Positions 57,601 to 63,335 of a DNA stretch of 64,000 nt are shown piece after piece. Every line of letters begins with the position of its first letter. Position 1 is the stretch's first letter. The notes below the pieces were generated by a model. It saw only the letters and a program-made list of their open reading frames with translations, was not told where the DNA came from and did not search any database. Origin of the DNA: Thalassia testudinum (taxonomy: Eukaryota; Streptophyta; Magnoliopsida; Alismatales; Hydrocharitaceae); NCBI GenBank assembly GCA_037157565.1, contig JAZHRO010000054.1, positions 17,715,501 through 17,779,500 of the forward strand. The letters are read 5' to 3'. Position numbers and translations under genes: made by a program.

Positions 57601-58187
57601 AAAAGGGTAGTTTTATTTGCCAAAGAGGGGCATTATGTATGCTAGTGATCTAGTAAGATCTGGGGCACATAAAATATTTGATGTACAAATGAATTTGCAG
57701 GGATGAAAAGCATTGCTGAGATAGGATGTGTCACTAGCACATCCTTTTTGAGTAACTTTGTTTGACCATTGAAATAGAAGTTGCTCAAAAAGCCTTGCTA
57801 CACTGAAATCAAGTATTTTTCTATACACACACAGTCTGAATCATGCTCTTTCCATCCATCTGTTTAGTTAATTCAATAGAATAAATTAATGAATTCCTCA
57901 CAAGAACTTGTGGAGCCTAGACTACACGTGTGTGTCTTTGTTTTCTTTGTGCACCTACATATTGCTGATTATTGCATAAGAATTGTGTATCCTGGTTTGC
58001 AGTATGGACAGCAGATGTACTTTGCTCAACCTCGTCCAGTTTTGTACATGCAATCTTATCCACCTGTAAGTTAAAGGGATCTATGTTTTCTCTCATGAAT
58101 TTTCAGCTCATGTAACTATATCTTGGATTGTGATGCAAAGTCTATGTTCTGTAACAGGAAATGCCATACAAAGGGAGGGATTTCTAA
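3399..58187 (+). CDS. Ataxin-2-like PAM2/LsmAD protein (plant CID3/CID4 class), 14 coding exons
   Basis: Spliced model: 3399-3507, 3579-3734, 3835-3965, 4154-4341, 20476-20653, 20731-20964, 21547-21671, 21767-21833, 21956-21983, 31863-32149, 32259-32402, 51222-51317, 58003-58065, 58158-58187. Every junction is GT-AG, phases match and no stop occurs before TAA at 58185-58187, giving 1,836 nt or 611 residues, close to the usual size of plant homologues as I know them. Domains: Lsm/SM-ATX about residues 50-130, LsmAD about 165-258, acidic and Ser-rich linker, PAM2 about 493-515, Met/Pro/Gln-rich C-terminus. Known family role: binds poly(A)-binding protein through PAM2 and acts in cytoplasmic mRNA regulation and stress granules. 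The start at 3399 is the first ATG in the frame, follows an in-frame TAG at 3357-3359 and resembles homologue N-termini; a 5' non-coding exon upstream is likely but not located. Odd: introns reach 18.8 kb through transposon insertion. A further in-phase exon in intron 11 or 12 could have been missed. Confidence 0.9.
4342..5050 (+). other. First part of intron 4, no recognised element
   Basis: The intron opens with gtacttta. No repeat boundary, RNA gene or credible coding region is visible before the TIR element that begins near 5051. Confidence 0.45.
5051..5900. mobile_element. Non-autonomous TIR DNA element, copy 1 (about 850 bp)
   Basis: Both ends carry related GC-richer blocks (start ttgtgaatctctcaaggtg; end ggtgatagccttaacaat), with an AT-rich core containing (TA)n and tatgtatgtatg. 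The 5' 230 bp match 36917-37160 and the last 400 bp match 41490-41938 in the same order, so this is the uninterrupted copy of the element nested in the intron-11 copia. The second copy gives the better TIR, attgtcaaggctatcgcc. No transposase is present, and the target duplication of this copy is unclear. Confidence 0.65.
5289..5321. repeat. (TA)n microsatellite
   Basis: About 33 bp of uninterrupted TA dinucleotides inside TIR element copy 1. Confidence 0.95.
6060..7560. other. Unidentified interspersed repeat, no coding capacity
   Basis: An aagggggttgaatagtgt block opens the stretch; I know similar sequence as dispersed in plant genomes. Variants of taccagtac/tagtaccaatac recur between about 6710 and 7060, an imperfect palindromic theme. 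No LTR pair, TIR or protein domain was recognised. Confidence 0.35.
7785..8700 (+). pseudogene. Ty1/copia reverse transcriptase-RNase H remnant
   Basis: The frame through 7786-7945 reads WFQKQFEVVDALGICQ then LIFVGDIILSRPG, a decayed copia RT (expected YVDDIILT). The catalytic DD has become GD and several stops follow. Downstream frames resemble the copia RNase H end (an ...IEVDCH-like segment near 8600-8640). The LTR and 5' part are missing. Confidence 0.7.
8719..9166. repeat. Three-copy tandem repeat, period about 140-160 bp
   Basis: Three diverged units begin near 8719 (ggtgttgagcttctc), 8878 (ggtgctgagctcgtc) and 9019 (gtgttgggatcc). Each continues with an acatgt-ttcct-atggg block, a T-rich tract, a tggyayatgata block and an aaaa-rich end. 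They follow the dead copia directly and may derive from its LTR. Confidence 0.75.
10140..11480. other. Insertion within the LINE: pyrimidine-rich DNA and a MITE
   Basis: LINE homology stops near 10110 and resumes near 11480. The middle holds a strongly C/T-rich plus strand (10340-10900), then a MITE at about 11163-11394. The apparent ORFs here are low-complexity translations without domains. Exact boundaries and target duplication were not found. Confidence 0.4.
11163..11394 (+). mobile_element. MITE family M1, copy A
   Basis: The ends read gacctcgtttggt and aaacaaatgggcct, imperfect inverted repeats. The left 110 bp (gaataagtagaggaatatgg onward to agttaacttgtttgaatg) closely match the reverse complement of 43600-43700, which identifies a family with the copy at 43459-43707. 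No coding capacity. Confidence 0.7.
14826..15378 (-). mobile_element. Solo LTR, family L1A, antisense copy (553 bp)
   Basis: On the minus strand the element runs from tgatgagagg to gcccatca, canonical TG...CA ends, with a TATA box (tataaatagagagggagg) in the middle. It is homologous along its length to 19254-19833, which lies in the opposite orientation. No primer-binding site or internal domain adjoins it. Flanks ccaac/ctcac are a poor target duplication. Confidence 0.75.
15379..16620 (-). pseudogene. LINE ORF1 pseudogene with zinc knuckle
   Basis: On the minus strand CVRCQGNNHNQWEC (about 16390-16432) fits CX2CX4HX4C and follows a decayed first knuckle. The 147-codon frame 15513-15956 starts LHLWMAEVVEALTSGF, resembling the DUF4283/RRM-like region of plant LINE ORF1 proteins, followed by a Lys/Ser-rich tail. 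This zinc-knuckle-first order is also seen in the plus-strand LINE at 61429. Confidence 0.6.
16644..19253. other. AT-rich intronic stretch without recognised element
   Basis: Short ORFs only. Neither strand shows transposon protein motifs, and no terminal repeats were found. An AT-rich aaatatttaaataaataaat run lies near 18810-18840. Confidence 0.4.
19254..19833 (+). mobile_element. Solo LTR, family L1A, sense copy (580 bp)
   Basis: The ends are tgatgagggg and actcatca. It contains attataaatagagagggagg (TATA box) and aligns throughout with the reverse complement of 14826-15378. The main difference is a long C run just before the TATA box. No matching target duplication (gtaat/ggaac), so it is old or recombined. 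Confidence 0.75.
19520..19546 (+). repeat. Poly-C tract of 27 bases next to an LTR TATA box
   Basis: Twenty-seven consecutive C residues end four bases before tataaataga. The homologous LTR at 14826-15378 has only six C at this point, so the tract has expanded in this copy. Confidence 0.9.
20476..21983 (+). CDS. Ataxin-2-like gene, exons 5-9 (LsmAD core and acidic linker)
   Basis: Exon 5 (20476-20653) encodes the most conserved LsmAD block: KWDQFETNEVLFGVK, then TTKLERGPQTRELEKEA. Exon 6 (20731-20964) continues with HLAEERGI and an acidic segment. Exon 7 (21547-21671), exon 8 (21767-21833) and exon 9 (21956-21983) encode a poorly conserved hydrophilic linker. Exon 9 is only 28 nt. Phases run 2-0-0-2-0-1 and join without frameshift to exons 4 and 10. 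Exon 6 has a second good donor (CAG/GTAGGT after 20841), also in phase 0, which would shorten the protein by 41 residues. I prefer the longer form because the extra segment resembles the acidic linker of homologues. Confidence 0.88.
22341..22671 (-). pseudogene. Copia RNase H C-terminal part (antisense)
   Basis: The frame reads SRSCAESEYRAMAEITC, then MYCDNKTATFITNNP and HEQTKHIEV, the hallmark copia RNase H end. It continues the sequence broken at 25297 by the 2.6-kb insertion; the reading joins across the duplicated cttgt. Confidence 0.85.
22677..25291 (-). mobile_element. LTR-like element, family T, solo copy (2,615 bp)
   Basis: It interrupts copia RNase H with an exact 5-bp duplication, cttgt, at 22672-22676 and 25292-25296. 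Its own plus-strand ends are tacgatctgg and gtctttata, so the termini are TA...TA rather than TG...CA. A minus-strand TATA-like box (cctataagagg, about 25110) precedes a C/T-rich leader, which suggests an antisense solo LTR. About 1.1 kb at its low-coordinate end (22677-23760) matches 37600-38760. No coding region is credible. Confidence 0.7.
24400..25260. repeat. Cluster of cagacgtctg-type palindromic motifs
   Basis: About a dozen variants of the palindrome cagacgtctg or its half (ccagacgtctga, ggacgtctga, cgacgtccgga, tcggtcgtctg) occur at 24408-24600, 24740-24800 and 25215-25260 within LTR-like element T. They are absent from the aligned part of the second copy. Confidence 0.8.
25297..27150 (-). 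pseudogene. Copia integrase C-terminus-RT-RNase H (antisense)
   Basis: The RT frame 25645-26127 contains WTIHQLDIKNTFLYSDL and an intact IIYVDDILLT box, followed by KDLSPINYFLGIEV. The 226-codon frame 26379-27059 covers the integrase tail (FFWTILGHKGYGCYD) and the variable linker. RNase H follows at lower coordinates (YHAMVGKLLYLTVTRP at about 25500) and continues beyond the inserted element. Stops and frameshifts between these blocks make it non-functional. Confidence 0.8.
28310..29660 (-). mobile_element. Probable solo LTR (1,351 bp) in copia gag
   Basis: The 5-bp sequence atcac flanks it at 28305-28309 and 29661-29665, and copia gag reads across. The plus-strand right end is gtca and the left end is tta (TG expected). 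On the minus strand a TATA box, ctatataaagcc, lies near 29130. No internal retroviral genes. A stretch near 28400 (tgtgtagtggtaag) resembles a tRNA A box and may mark a smaller SINE-like insertion. Confidence 0.6.
30116..30720 (+). pseudogene. Ty3/gypsy-like gag fragment
   Basis: The frame 30139-30330 reads ERMNLF/KNEFVCSYFDRFK-like residues followed by RLWYNIDDFPPWDMA, resembling a retrotransposon gag. Near 30655-30710 a CKNHQARRHSIENCWDL block fits the Cys-His pattern at the end of some gypsy gag proteins. There are several stops and no pol. It abuts the broken gag of the antisense copia. Confidence 0.5.
30721..31862 (+). other. End of intron 9, no recognised element
   Basis: AT-rich sequence with short ORFs only. 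It ends in a T-rich tract and ttttgtag, the acceptor of exon 10. Confidence 0.5.
31863..32402 (+). CDS. Ataxin-2-like gene, exons 10-11 (Ser-rich linker and PAM2 motif)
   Basis: Exon 10 (31863-32149) follows a TTTTGTAG acceptor and encodes a Ser/Ala/Pro-rich stretch, probably disordered, ending in KSKLNPYAK. Exon 11 (32259-32402) opens with EFKLNPNAKSFTPS, a canonical PAM2 motif (L-N-P-x-A-x-x-F), which binds the MLLE domain of poly(A)-binding protein. The exon junction therefore joins two overlapping LNP-A cores. Exon 11 ends in phase 0 at ggg/gtaatc; an earlier gtagga at 32391 is also a possible phase-0 donor. Intron 10 is 109 bp. The flanking introns 9 and 11 are 9.9 and 18.8 kb. Confidence 0.92.
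32796..32927 (+). repeat. 5' LTR of the intron-11 copia
   Basis: It starts tgttgagttatg and ends cctatca, and includes ctctatataaagg, a TATA box shared with the 3' copy. The 132-bp length equals that of the right LTR. Confidence 0.92.
32928..33544 (+). other. Long GC-rich leader of the copia
   Basis: Between the primer-binding site and the gag start lie about 600 bp, of which 33000-33330 is GC-rich with many gctgcc/ccagcag triplets. Copia leaders are usually much shorter. The ORFs here (33065-33517) are low-complexity and do not resemble gag. Confidence 0.55.
33545..34370 (+). pseudogene. Copia gag
   Basis: It opens MEDKKYFSSDSMGKISTTN and includes KLDGTNFLLW, the common plant copia gag opening. 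After frameshifts come LAKYYGLMKKLLDE, DTYQPIS and a degenerate zinc knuckle, CEHCHKTNYTVDRC, in which the His is Tyr. Stops at about 33890 and 33990 inactivate it. Confidence 0.8.
35030..36890 (+). pseudogene. Copia integrase and reverse transcriptase
   Basis: Integrase: HVDLWGSCW, VDDYTSVCWTFMIKEKS, FHTDNGLEF and QQNGVAECK, with stops. RT in 36136-36850: WTLTMEEEMAALQSIGTQEL, LNSIRILLSMVVYND, QVDIKNAFLYGDIEEE. After LKCYPDDS the thumb is scrambled and the YVDD box is not preserved (the frame breaks near 36790). The element resumes as FLGVEV at 36870, just before the nested insertion. Confidence 0.8.
38841..39018. mobile_element. Foldback MITE, 178 bp, with 11-bp target duplication
   Basis: Two arms of about 80 bp face each other around a short loop; both contain gcacccgggtgcatctccacc. 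An 11-bp duplication, cctttagctaa, lies at 38830-38840 and 39019-39029. A duplication of 9-11 bp with long inverted arms suggests a Mutator-like MITE. Confidence 0.85.
39030..40190. other. Unassigned DNA beside the PPR fragment
   Basis: Minus-strand ORFs of 89 (39056-39325) and 79 codons (39830-40069) have no recognised domain. They could be flanking parts of a captured gene region (3' of the PPR fragment) but nothing proves it. Confidence 0.3.
39576..39612. repeat. (TA)n microsatellite
   Basis: About 37 bp of TA repeats within the middle part of LTR-like element T copy 2. Confidence 0.95.
40207..41060 (-). pseudogene. PLS-type pentatricopeptide repeat (PPR) gene fragment
   Basis: The 185-codon minus-strand frame 40207-40764 contains GAQVHGVVAKKGCGSHVYVQ, ALVNMYLECGS, KVFDEMPNRNLITWN, ARLVFDRMPERNVVSRTGMV and ALVLFCEMLVQGV. 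This is about four tandem PPR motifs of the plant PLS class. PPR proteins bind organellar RNA. The reading stops after YVKCRRHE where more repeats are expected, and the upstream frame (40761-41060) is shifted and not PPR-like, so start, targeting peptide and C-terminal domains are absent. It lies inside a retroelement nested in a DNA element nested in a copia, which points to capture or insertion rather than a working locus. Confidence 0.8.
41946..42748 (+). pseudogene. Copia RNase H and 3' end
   Basis: The frame 41957-42199 reads MADMLKEMGMLGCKLAS and KLLYMTVIRLDISFVVGRLSQ. It continues with GYSDADYAGAHEDRRFTIGYC, interrupted by stops, and ends before the polypurine tract. It is the continuation of the RT at 36890 beyond the inserted TIR element. 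Confidence 0.85.
42749..42880 (+). repeat. 3' LTR of the intron-11 copia
   Basis: It starts tgttaaattatg after the polypurine tract and ends ttatct (terminal CA lost). It shares ctctatataaagg and ttagggttt with the left LTR. Confidence 0.92.
42886..43110. repeat. Plant-wide dispersed repeat block
   Basis: caccaagtagggtcggctacatgga at about 43026-43050, followed by a region rich in T, matches a block I know to be scattered in many plant genomes (often near SINE or LINE tails). Boundaries are not visible. Confidence 0.4.
43459..43707 (-). mobile_element. MITE family M1, copy B (249 bp)
   Basis: The ends ctttaagggggtgtttgg and ccaaacgggacttaaag are inverted repeats. The reverse complement matches copy A at 11163-11394 over its first 110 bp. 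It lies in the linker part of the antisense copia. A TTAA/TAA duplication is possible. Confidence 0.75.
45054..45982. mobile_element. hAT-like non-autonomous element with tatcgatata-rich ends (929 bp)
   Basis: The left end caaggtttgaaatatcggtg mirrors the right end (read in reverse caaggttttaaatatcaat). Flanking octamers gcatagat and atatagat agree at 6 of 8 positions, as for an old hAT duplication. Subterminal zones repeat gatatatcg many times. The middle (45390-45580) reads as an acidic Ser/Gly-rich peptide, perhaps a captured exon, with no known domain. Confidence 0.65.
46901..47800. other. Intronic stretch without recognised element
   Basis: No protein motif or terminal repeat was seen. 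A T run at about 47069-47077 followed by ggaaagaagaaaaggg resembles the tail side of an antisense retroposon. Confidence 0.35.
47806..48010 (-). pseudogene. Copia RNase H end (antisense fragment)
   Basis: The minus strand reads NPMFHEMTKHVEVDYVYTEY, the copia RNase H terminus, then a decayed ADIFTK-like segment near 47860. It is truncated at both sides and meets the sense copia fragment that begins about 48014. Confidence 0.7.
48094..48611. mobile_element. hAT-type non-autonomous element, 518 bp, with perfect 8-bp duplication
   Basis: catgcaac is repeated at 48086-48093 and 48612-48619, and copia RT reads through when the element is removed. The ends are cagtgattgaaatgccgat and, in reverse, caaggttcgaaatgccgatt, about 16 of 20 identical. 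Subterminal zones carry many tgccgac/tcggcat motifs in both orientations. The 8-bp duplication and CA(G/A)(T/G)G terminus are diagnostic of hAT. Confidence 0.9.
49773..49920 (+). repeat. Copia 3' LTR (148 bp)
   Basis: It starts tgagattagc just after the polypurine tract and ends ctctcaaca. It includes ctctatacaatgagg as a weak TATA-like zone. No 5' partner was found in the window. Confidence 0.75.
50070..50760 (-). pseudogene. Antisense copia integrase remnant
   Basis: On the minus strand SQGIIVQNTNINIS (expected GI-HQT...TPQQNG) lies near 50600-50650. LGYLDVLFYPQLV and SLAFLGYATTQKGY (expected VFGC-CY... FLGY-S-QKGY) lie at 50220-50340. There are many stops. A SINE is inserted at 50400-50497. 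Confidence 0.65.
50400..50497 (+). mobile_element. Short tRNA-derived SINE, 98 bp
   Basis: Flanks gaggatggcatgc (50387-50399) and gaggatggaatgc (50498-50510) differ at one base. The body has an A-box-like caatagggtggtaaag, a B-box-like ggatcgaatctc and a short A tail (aaaaaa before 50498). Its head resembles that of the SINE at 2904-3146 (ttaatagggcag). Confidence 0.7.
51222..51317 (+). CDS. Ataxin-2-like gene, exon 12
   Basis: A 96-nt phase 0/0 exon follows a pyrimidine-rich tract ending in tatgcag and is followed by gtaatat. It encodes a Met/Pro/Gln-rich segment (IGPPYGMSQPIVYNPQ...) typical of the low-complexity C-terminus of plant ataxin-2-like proteins. It sits alone between introns of 18.8 and 6.7 kb. 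Because it is symmetric, skipping it would keep the frame, and further symmetric exons nearby cannot be excluded. Confidence 0.82.
51318..56764 (+). other. Intron 12, mostly unassigned
   Basis: No clear transposon domains were found. On the minus strand near 53760-53830 LGPIQVLEEKTAI loosely recalls the GPF-VL-K-G-VAY segment at the end of gypsy integrases, but it is too weak to call. The ORFs near 52430-54700 are low-complexity. Undetected small exons cannot be ruled out. Confidence 0.35.
56765..56945. repeat. CA-rich low-complexity tract
   Basis: Interrupted repeats of acaca, catgcgcac, acccac and tcccatccac on the plus strand account for the 95-codon ORF seen here, which is not a gene. 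Confidence 0.6.
58003..58187 (+). CDS. Ataxin-2-like gene, exons 13-14 and stop codon
   Basis: Exon 13 (58003-58065, 63 nt, phase 0/0) encodes YGQQMYFAQPRPVLYMQSYPP, split here only by the donor gtaagt that follows. Exon 14 (58158-58187) follows gtaacag and encodes EMPYKGRDF then TAA. The Met/Tyr/Pro-rich end with a short charged tail fits the family. The 3' UTR presumably runs on from 58188. I saw no clear AATAAA signal in the next few hundred bases. Confidence 0.86.
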
Positions 58188-60107
58188 ATCTGTCCCAGAA
58201 AGGACTAATGTTTTTACTTTCCAAATTCTTGCTGCCATAACATCACATACGATAGAGTTCCATGTGACTAAGCTAGTGTGCAAGTACAGCGGGCTCTATT
58301 CTGGATTCAGACAAAGGGAGCGGATCTGTGACTTTGGTATTTGTTTCTATAAACACGAGGGATGGAGATGACGACGACGGCGTTGACAGTTACACGGTCC
58401 GGTTACCATCATTCCATGTGTTTTTCATCTTGTAAATTATTATGATGGTCTCTGTGAGTTGGAATATCTGTGTGGATATTATGACGGTGCGCCCTGATAA
58501 TCTTCACTTGTTTCCTGTCAATTGTGCTAGCTTTACAACTGCTATGTTTGGAGGCAAATTTATGAACTAAGGGGGCTTGTTATTTATACACAGGCTTGAA
58601 CCTGTCGCTGGTTAGAAGCTACCAATGATTTTCAAGTTATTTACTCTTGAAGTAGATTTCTTTTCTTGAAATACCAGGGATGCAGATGGTTTAAATGTGT
58701 TCTTCGGCTAGAAATGTATCCCTTACCACAATTGGCACACTAATTAGCAGTAGCTAAAGAAGAGTGCCCATCAAATGGTAGTTAACTGCAGCATTCTTGA
58801 TAAATCCAATTTGAGGACATGCGGTGATATATTGTATTGATGAAAATGCTATAAGTTGTCAGGAAAAAGGAAAAAAATCTTTAGGATTAGTTTATTTGAG
58901 GTGTTGTAAAGTTTGGGTTTACAAAATTATGAGGGGTGTGGACTTTTTCTGTTTACTCTACAGGAGAAGTTAATATCTGTTTTGTTCACTTAAACAGGTG
59001 TTAACCAATGGTATCAGGAAAGAGGTAAAAAAAGGAGGGTTAATATTAGGTTCATCTTATCCGCAGTTTGAACTTGAGTTTTGCAAAAGTTTTAAAGGGT
59101 GGTGTTAACCTACGAAATAGATGGTGGTTAACGCTCGTTTACTTGTGTTAGTCCTTAAAAGCGAACTGGATAGTAGTGAATGTTGGATTTCTGATTTAAA
59201 TTGTGGATTAGCAAATCTAGATGTATATAGGTTTGACCATGCGTTTATTGCATTAAAGTCAACTTTTAGGAGAGTAAAGGAGGATAAATTGTGCATTGTG
59301 AAAGGGAAGGCAGCTTGGAGTTGATAAGATCTCTATTTAGAAATGTGGGAGAAGGTTTGGCGTCAATGTCTTGAGGGAAAAACTTACAAGGTGGGGTTCA
59401 AAGGGGGGCTCAAGGGAATATGTGAGGCTACTTTGGTAAGTTCCCCTTGTTTTGTGATCGAGAGTAGAAAGGGTGAGATCATAATAACATAATGCAAGAC
59501 TCAAAGGTGGTACATATACTTTCCATAAGAGCCCTTACTAGATTCTTTGTGGAGTCAGAAAGTTCATAATCAGTCCATTGCATCGATTGTTCACCCTTCT
59601 GGATTCTATTCTAGCTTCAAAGGTACAGTACCATCTGCTAAAAGGCTGCTTGTACCCGGTCACCACTTCTACATTTCTATTAAGCAAAGTAACAACTAAC
59701 ACAAGCAGGCCTGTCATAGAAGGTGTTGCCTTCTATGTTAACCCTTCTAGCAAAGAGGGGATCCCCTCTATTGCAAGGTAGCCCTGGCGGTGGTTATTTC
59801 ATTGGGTGGAGGGGAACGTAGAAAAGAGGTGTTGCATGTTTTACAATTTTTGCTGTAGATGAATGTGTTCATAGATGCTAATCACCTTCAAAAGTATGAG
59901 CCGAAAATGTATAAATCCGCCTATGTTCTGAAGAAACAGAACCAAGCTGATATTCACATTAGAAACATTGAAGCACAACCACTTTGAAACCAACATGTTA
60001 GCAAGTTGGCGTTGTATTTGCACGAAGATTTGCTTGGCACAGATTTTTACTTTATGGGCCTTAAATATGGGACGGTGCTATTTCATTTAGTTACCTAACC
60101 TAATCAT
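58188..60107 (+). other. 3' UTR and downstream flank
   Basis: The sequence after the stop codon is AT-rich. A transcript end is not identifiable: no clean AATAAA was seen near the stop. No second gene is visible; the ORF at 59121-59324 has no recognised domain. Confidence 0.4.
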
Positions 60108-60110
60108 TAA

Positions 60111-60432
60111 GGCACTGTTTATTTTGCAGGATTAGGTGGCTTATCCGCATTTGGGTGGCCGTAATCGATTGCTCAGCCTTTTCCACAATTTTCTAATTTC
60201 GCATTTCCCACGGAATGAAGATCGTGGTATAGCTTCTTTCACCATCCTCTCACAAATTTTGTCCTCTCCCACATCCTCAACAAACGTTATATGAGATAAT
60301 TCCAACTTATCCTATAAAATGATATTCTCTGAATTGAAGTAGAAAAAGTGCCCCCATCCTTACATTTTTAACTTCTCCCGTAATCCAACAAAACTTTTCC
60401 TACATTTCCAATCCCATCTACCAAATGTTACC
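60111..60432. mobile_element. PIF/Harbinger (Tourist)-like MITE, 322 bp
   Basis: TAA flanks both ends (60108-60110, 60433-60435). The left end ggcactgtttattttgcagg and the right end in reverse, ggtaacatttggtagatggg, are imperfect inverted repeats beginning GG, as in Tourist elements. No ORF. Confidence 0.55.
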
Positions 60433-60435
60433 TAA

Positions 60436-61428
60436 GCGGCCTACTTTTCCATTTCTTGCTTTAGCAGATGATCTGCAGCGGTACGTTTCACTTGAAAATT
60501 TGGTAGCCAAAAATGAAGGGTCATTAGTGTTTCTTTCTCGTATCTCCTCACGTCTTTAAACACAAGTACCCACCACTGGCTCATGCTCTACTTTCGCCAT
60601 CTGTCTAGTCCATGCCAACAATCTCTCATCTTACATGTAATTGCACGTTACCCACACATACACCGGCAATTCTCGAGGATAAAAGATTTGTTCTGCACAA
60701 AATCCAAAAGCCCGTACAACTGAATCCATGCATCCCCATGCCTAGTCCACTAAGCAATGGAAAAAATCTGCCAATTTGCAGACTGCGTGCAATATGTTTA
60801 GAATGGGCAGAGATTCCATTCCGAATACTAACTTCAGTTACATTCTCGTAACAACTTAAGACCATTCTGCAACAACTGACCTCTGGGTGTGAAAAATGAT
60901 CAATTTTCCTTGCTATAGCTTCCGGCAGGTTCTCATACTCATCGCAATTTCTCCAGGGTCTTGGTATACTCTTTTTTCTTCTCCCTTCTACCTAATGCAT
61001 GTCTGGCTATGCAACCAACTTTTCAAATTAACAAAACTTGTGCTGTGATTAGTGGCAATGAAGCTATTGTCACCTGATGCTCAAAGCTGCAAGATGATCT
61101 TGCGGTGCAAGAACTGTGACTGCCACAAGTGTGTGCAGCAGTGTTTCTTGGAGAGGCATGGCGATGGGGATTTGCTTCAATGACCAATGTGTTTGCACTT
61201 ACGACTGCTGAGACTTGAAAAGGAGGACTGGCATCTGCTACTTTCTTCTACCTTTTGCCTCCCTGTTTTCATGCACAATAAAATGGATCATGATGGGCAT
61301 GTGTTTCCAATGGAGCTTTGCCCCACCACCTTGTGCTTTCATGGTTACTGTCATTCCAAACAGAAAATTAGTTAGAATCAAAATGTAACTAGTTCTAGAT
61401 AAAATGCCATTTTCCGGTTCACAATAAC
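60436..61428. other. Intergenic stretch without recognised feature
   Basis: Small ORFs only (for example overlapping frames at 60612-60865 on both strands). Nothing marks a gene or terminal repeat. The GC-rich LINE begins right after it. Confidence 0.4.
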
Positions 61429-62656
61429 ATGAAAAGGGGAGGAAGTGCGATGAGTGCCACCAAATATGGGGAGAGAGTGCGTGAGGGAGATGGAGGTCGG
61501 GGTTGGACTCTGGTGGTGAGGAAGAAGGTGGCGCCAGAGGTGCTTTGTTTCAAGTGTAGAGGGGTGGGGCATATGGCGTACGACTGCAGAGACCCGGTGC
61601 ATTTGCCTCCGGTGCGGGGAGTTGGGTCATCGGAGGTCGTCTTGTGCGAAGGACCGTGCCCCCACCCCCGCCAGAGGAGGCGCCATCGGTCGAGGTGGAG
61701 GCCCCATGGTCGGAGGAGGCTGGGAGGCTCGAAAGTGCCCTTGCAATGGCCTTGGTCGGAGTGGTGACGGAGGGCCACGTCGAGCCGGGCGCTCTTAAGG
61801 ACGGGGTGAAGAGGGCGCAGGGGGGCGAGGCGAAGGGCCCGAACTTGAAGGTGGCGGGGGAGGGGAAGTTCTTGCTTGTGGGGGCGTCGTTGGAGGTGGC
61901 GGAGCGACTCCTTTTCAAGGACCTTCCATGCCTGGGTGGAGTGGTCAGGTGGAAGTGGCCGGTGAGATCGGATGGCGCACTCCGAGAGCGGCCGCCGCGG
62001 AGGGTGGAGATGGTGGTGGACCTGGAGGGTGTGCCGTTATTTCTTCGCACGAGGCAGGTTGTGGAGGCGGTGGTCGACCACTTCGCGAGGGTGCGATGGT
62101 GCAGGGGCCTTGGCCTCGGTGGAGGGGATCTTGAGTTGATGCGGGCTTCGGTGGAGATGCGGCCGGGCAAGATGCTCCCAAGGAAGGTGGCGTTGTGCTT
62201 GGGGAGTGCGTCGTGGGTCGTATTGGTTAAGCCGGTTAAGGGAGGATGCGATCCTTTGTGGAGGTGGTGGAGCTGCCGGCCGGAGGTCTCGCGTCAGGGG
62301 GAGGCGCTCCGGCGCGTGGGGCAGTGTAGAAGCCAAAGGTCGCCGACGGGAGAGGCGCCTCGTGGGCTGAGTCAGCAGCATGTAACTCGGAGCTGGGTGT
62401 ACGCCCTCCCATCGAGGCACCGCGCCCGAGGTACCTTGGTGGCTGGTGACGGACCGGTGGTCGAGGAGAGGGCGACCAACGTGGGGAAGGGCCTGGCGGG
62501 CTGCATGTGGGTCTTTCGGGGAAGACGAGGGGTCGTTCGGAGCCGTCGAGGTGCTGCGACGAGGGGAGCGGGAGGGCATCGCGAGGGACTTCGGTGCATT
62601 GAAGGAGACGCGTTTCTTGGGAGAGGAAAAGGCACGATGTTCGAAGACCTTTAAGG
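61429..62656 (+). pseudogene. LINE ORF1-like region (zinc knuckle plus RRM/DUF4283-like domain)
   Basis: The first frame starts MKRGGSAMSATKYGE and has a CX2CX4HX4C knuckle, C40-C43-H48-C53 (CFKCRGVGHMAYDC). The reading then shifts to the frame 61644-62654, which gives VEMVVDLEGVPLFLRTRQVV. This resembles the GVP-h-h...VV core of plant LINE ORF1 RRM/DUF4283-like domains, here located after the knuckle. The C-terminal third is Arg/Gly-rich. At least one frameshift (between about 61640 and 61760) would inactivate it unless it is a sequence error. The long minus-strand ORFs here are GC-driven shadows. Confidence 0.7.
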
Positions 62657-63335
62657 AGAGGGGGCGAGGTGGGATCCGGGTCCAGATCTGCGCTCGAACC
62701 CGATAACCCCTCGTACTCTTTCCTTTAGTTGCCCACGAAGGGTCCCCTCGGGGCAGACTTGCAGCGCACCGGATCTCGGAGGGCCGGGAGGCGCAGAGCG
62801 CGGGTGTCTGGCGGAGATGGCCGTCCCCAGCGGCAGCGGAGGCGAGAGGAGCGAGGAGATCAGGGCGACCAAGCTCCTCCATCAGAGGATGGAGAAGCTT
62901 TGGGCGGCGACGCAAGGGCTCCCCACGGCACGAGGGGTCCCGGCCGGGGCCTCTTCGACATCGGCGGCCCCGCTTACGTGCAGAGGAGGTTCGGGGGGGC
63001 GATGTGGGGCTTCACCAAGGGGCTGATGGTGGTAATGGCGACATCGCCCCCAGCGGCAACGGTGTCTGGCCTGCTTCAGAGGGCGTGTGGGGTCCTCTGT
63101 GGCGGAGGGTCTCCCTGGGGTTTCGATGGAGGAGCCGGTGCCATTGGAGGAGGAGGGGGTTATTGAGGCTGTGGGGGGAGGGTGCGGTTGGTAGGCGGTG
63201 AGCGGGTTGGGTCGTTGTAAAGGGGAAGAGGTGGCAGGGGGGGGTGCTTGGGGTGGCCGGTCTGATGGTTATGGGGGTGGGGGAAGTGGAGCAGTTGGGT
63301 GAGGGGGTCGGGTTCGGTCACTCGGGGGGGGGGGG

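Noticed and set aside
61550..62915. Long minus-strand ORFs of 206 and 292 codons.
   Set aside because: They are Pro/Arg/Ser-rich shadows of the GC-rich LINE ORF1 region, which has recognisable motifs on the plus strand.
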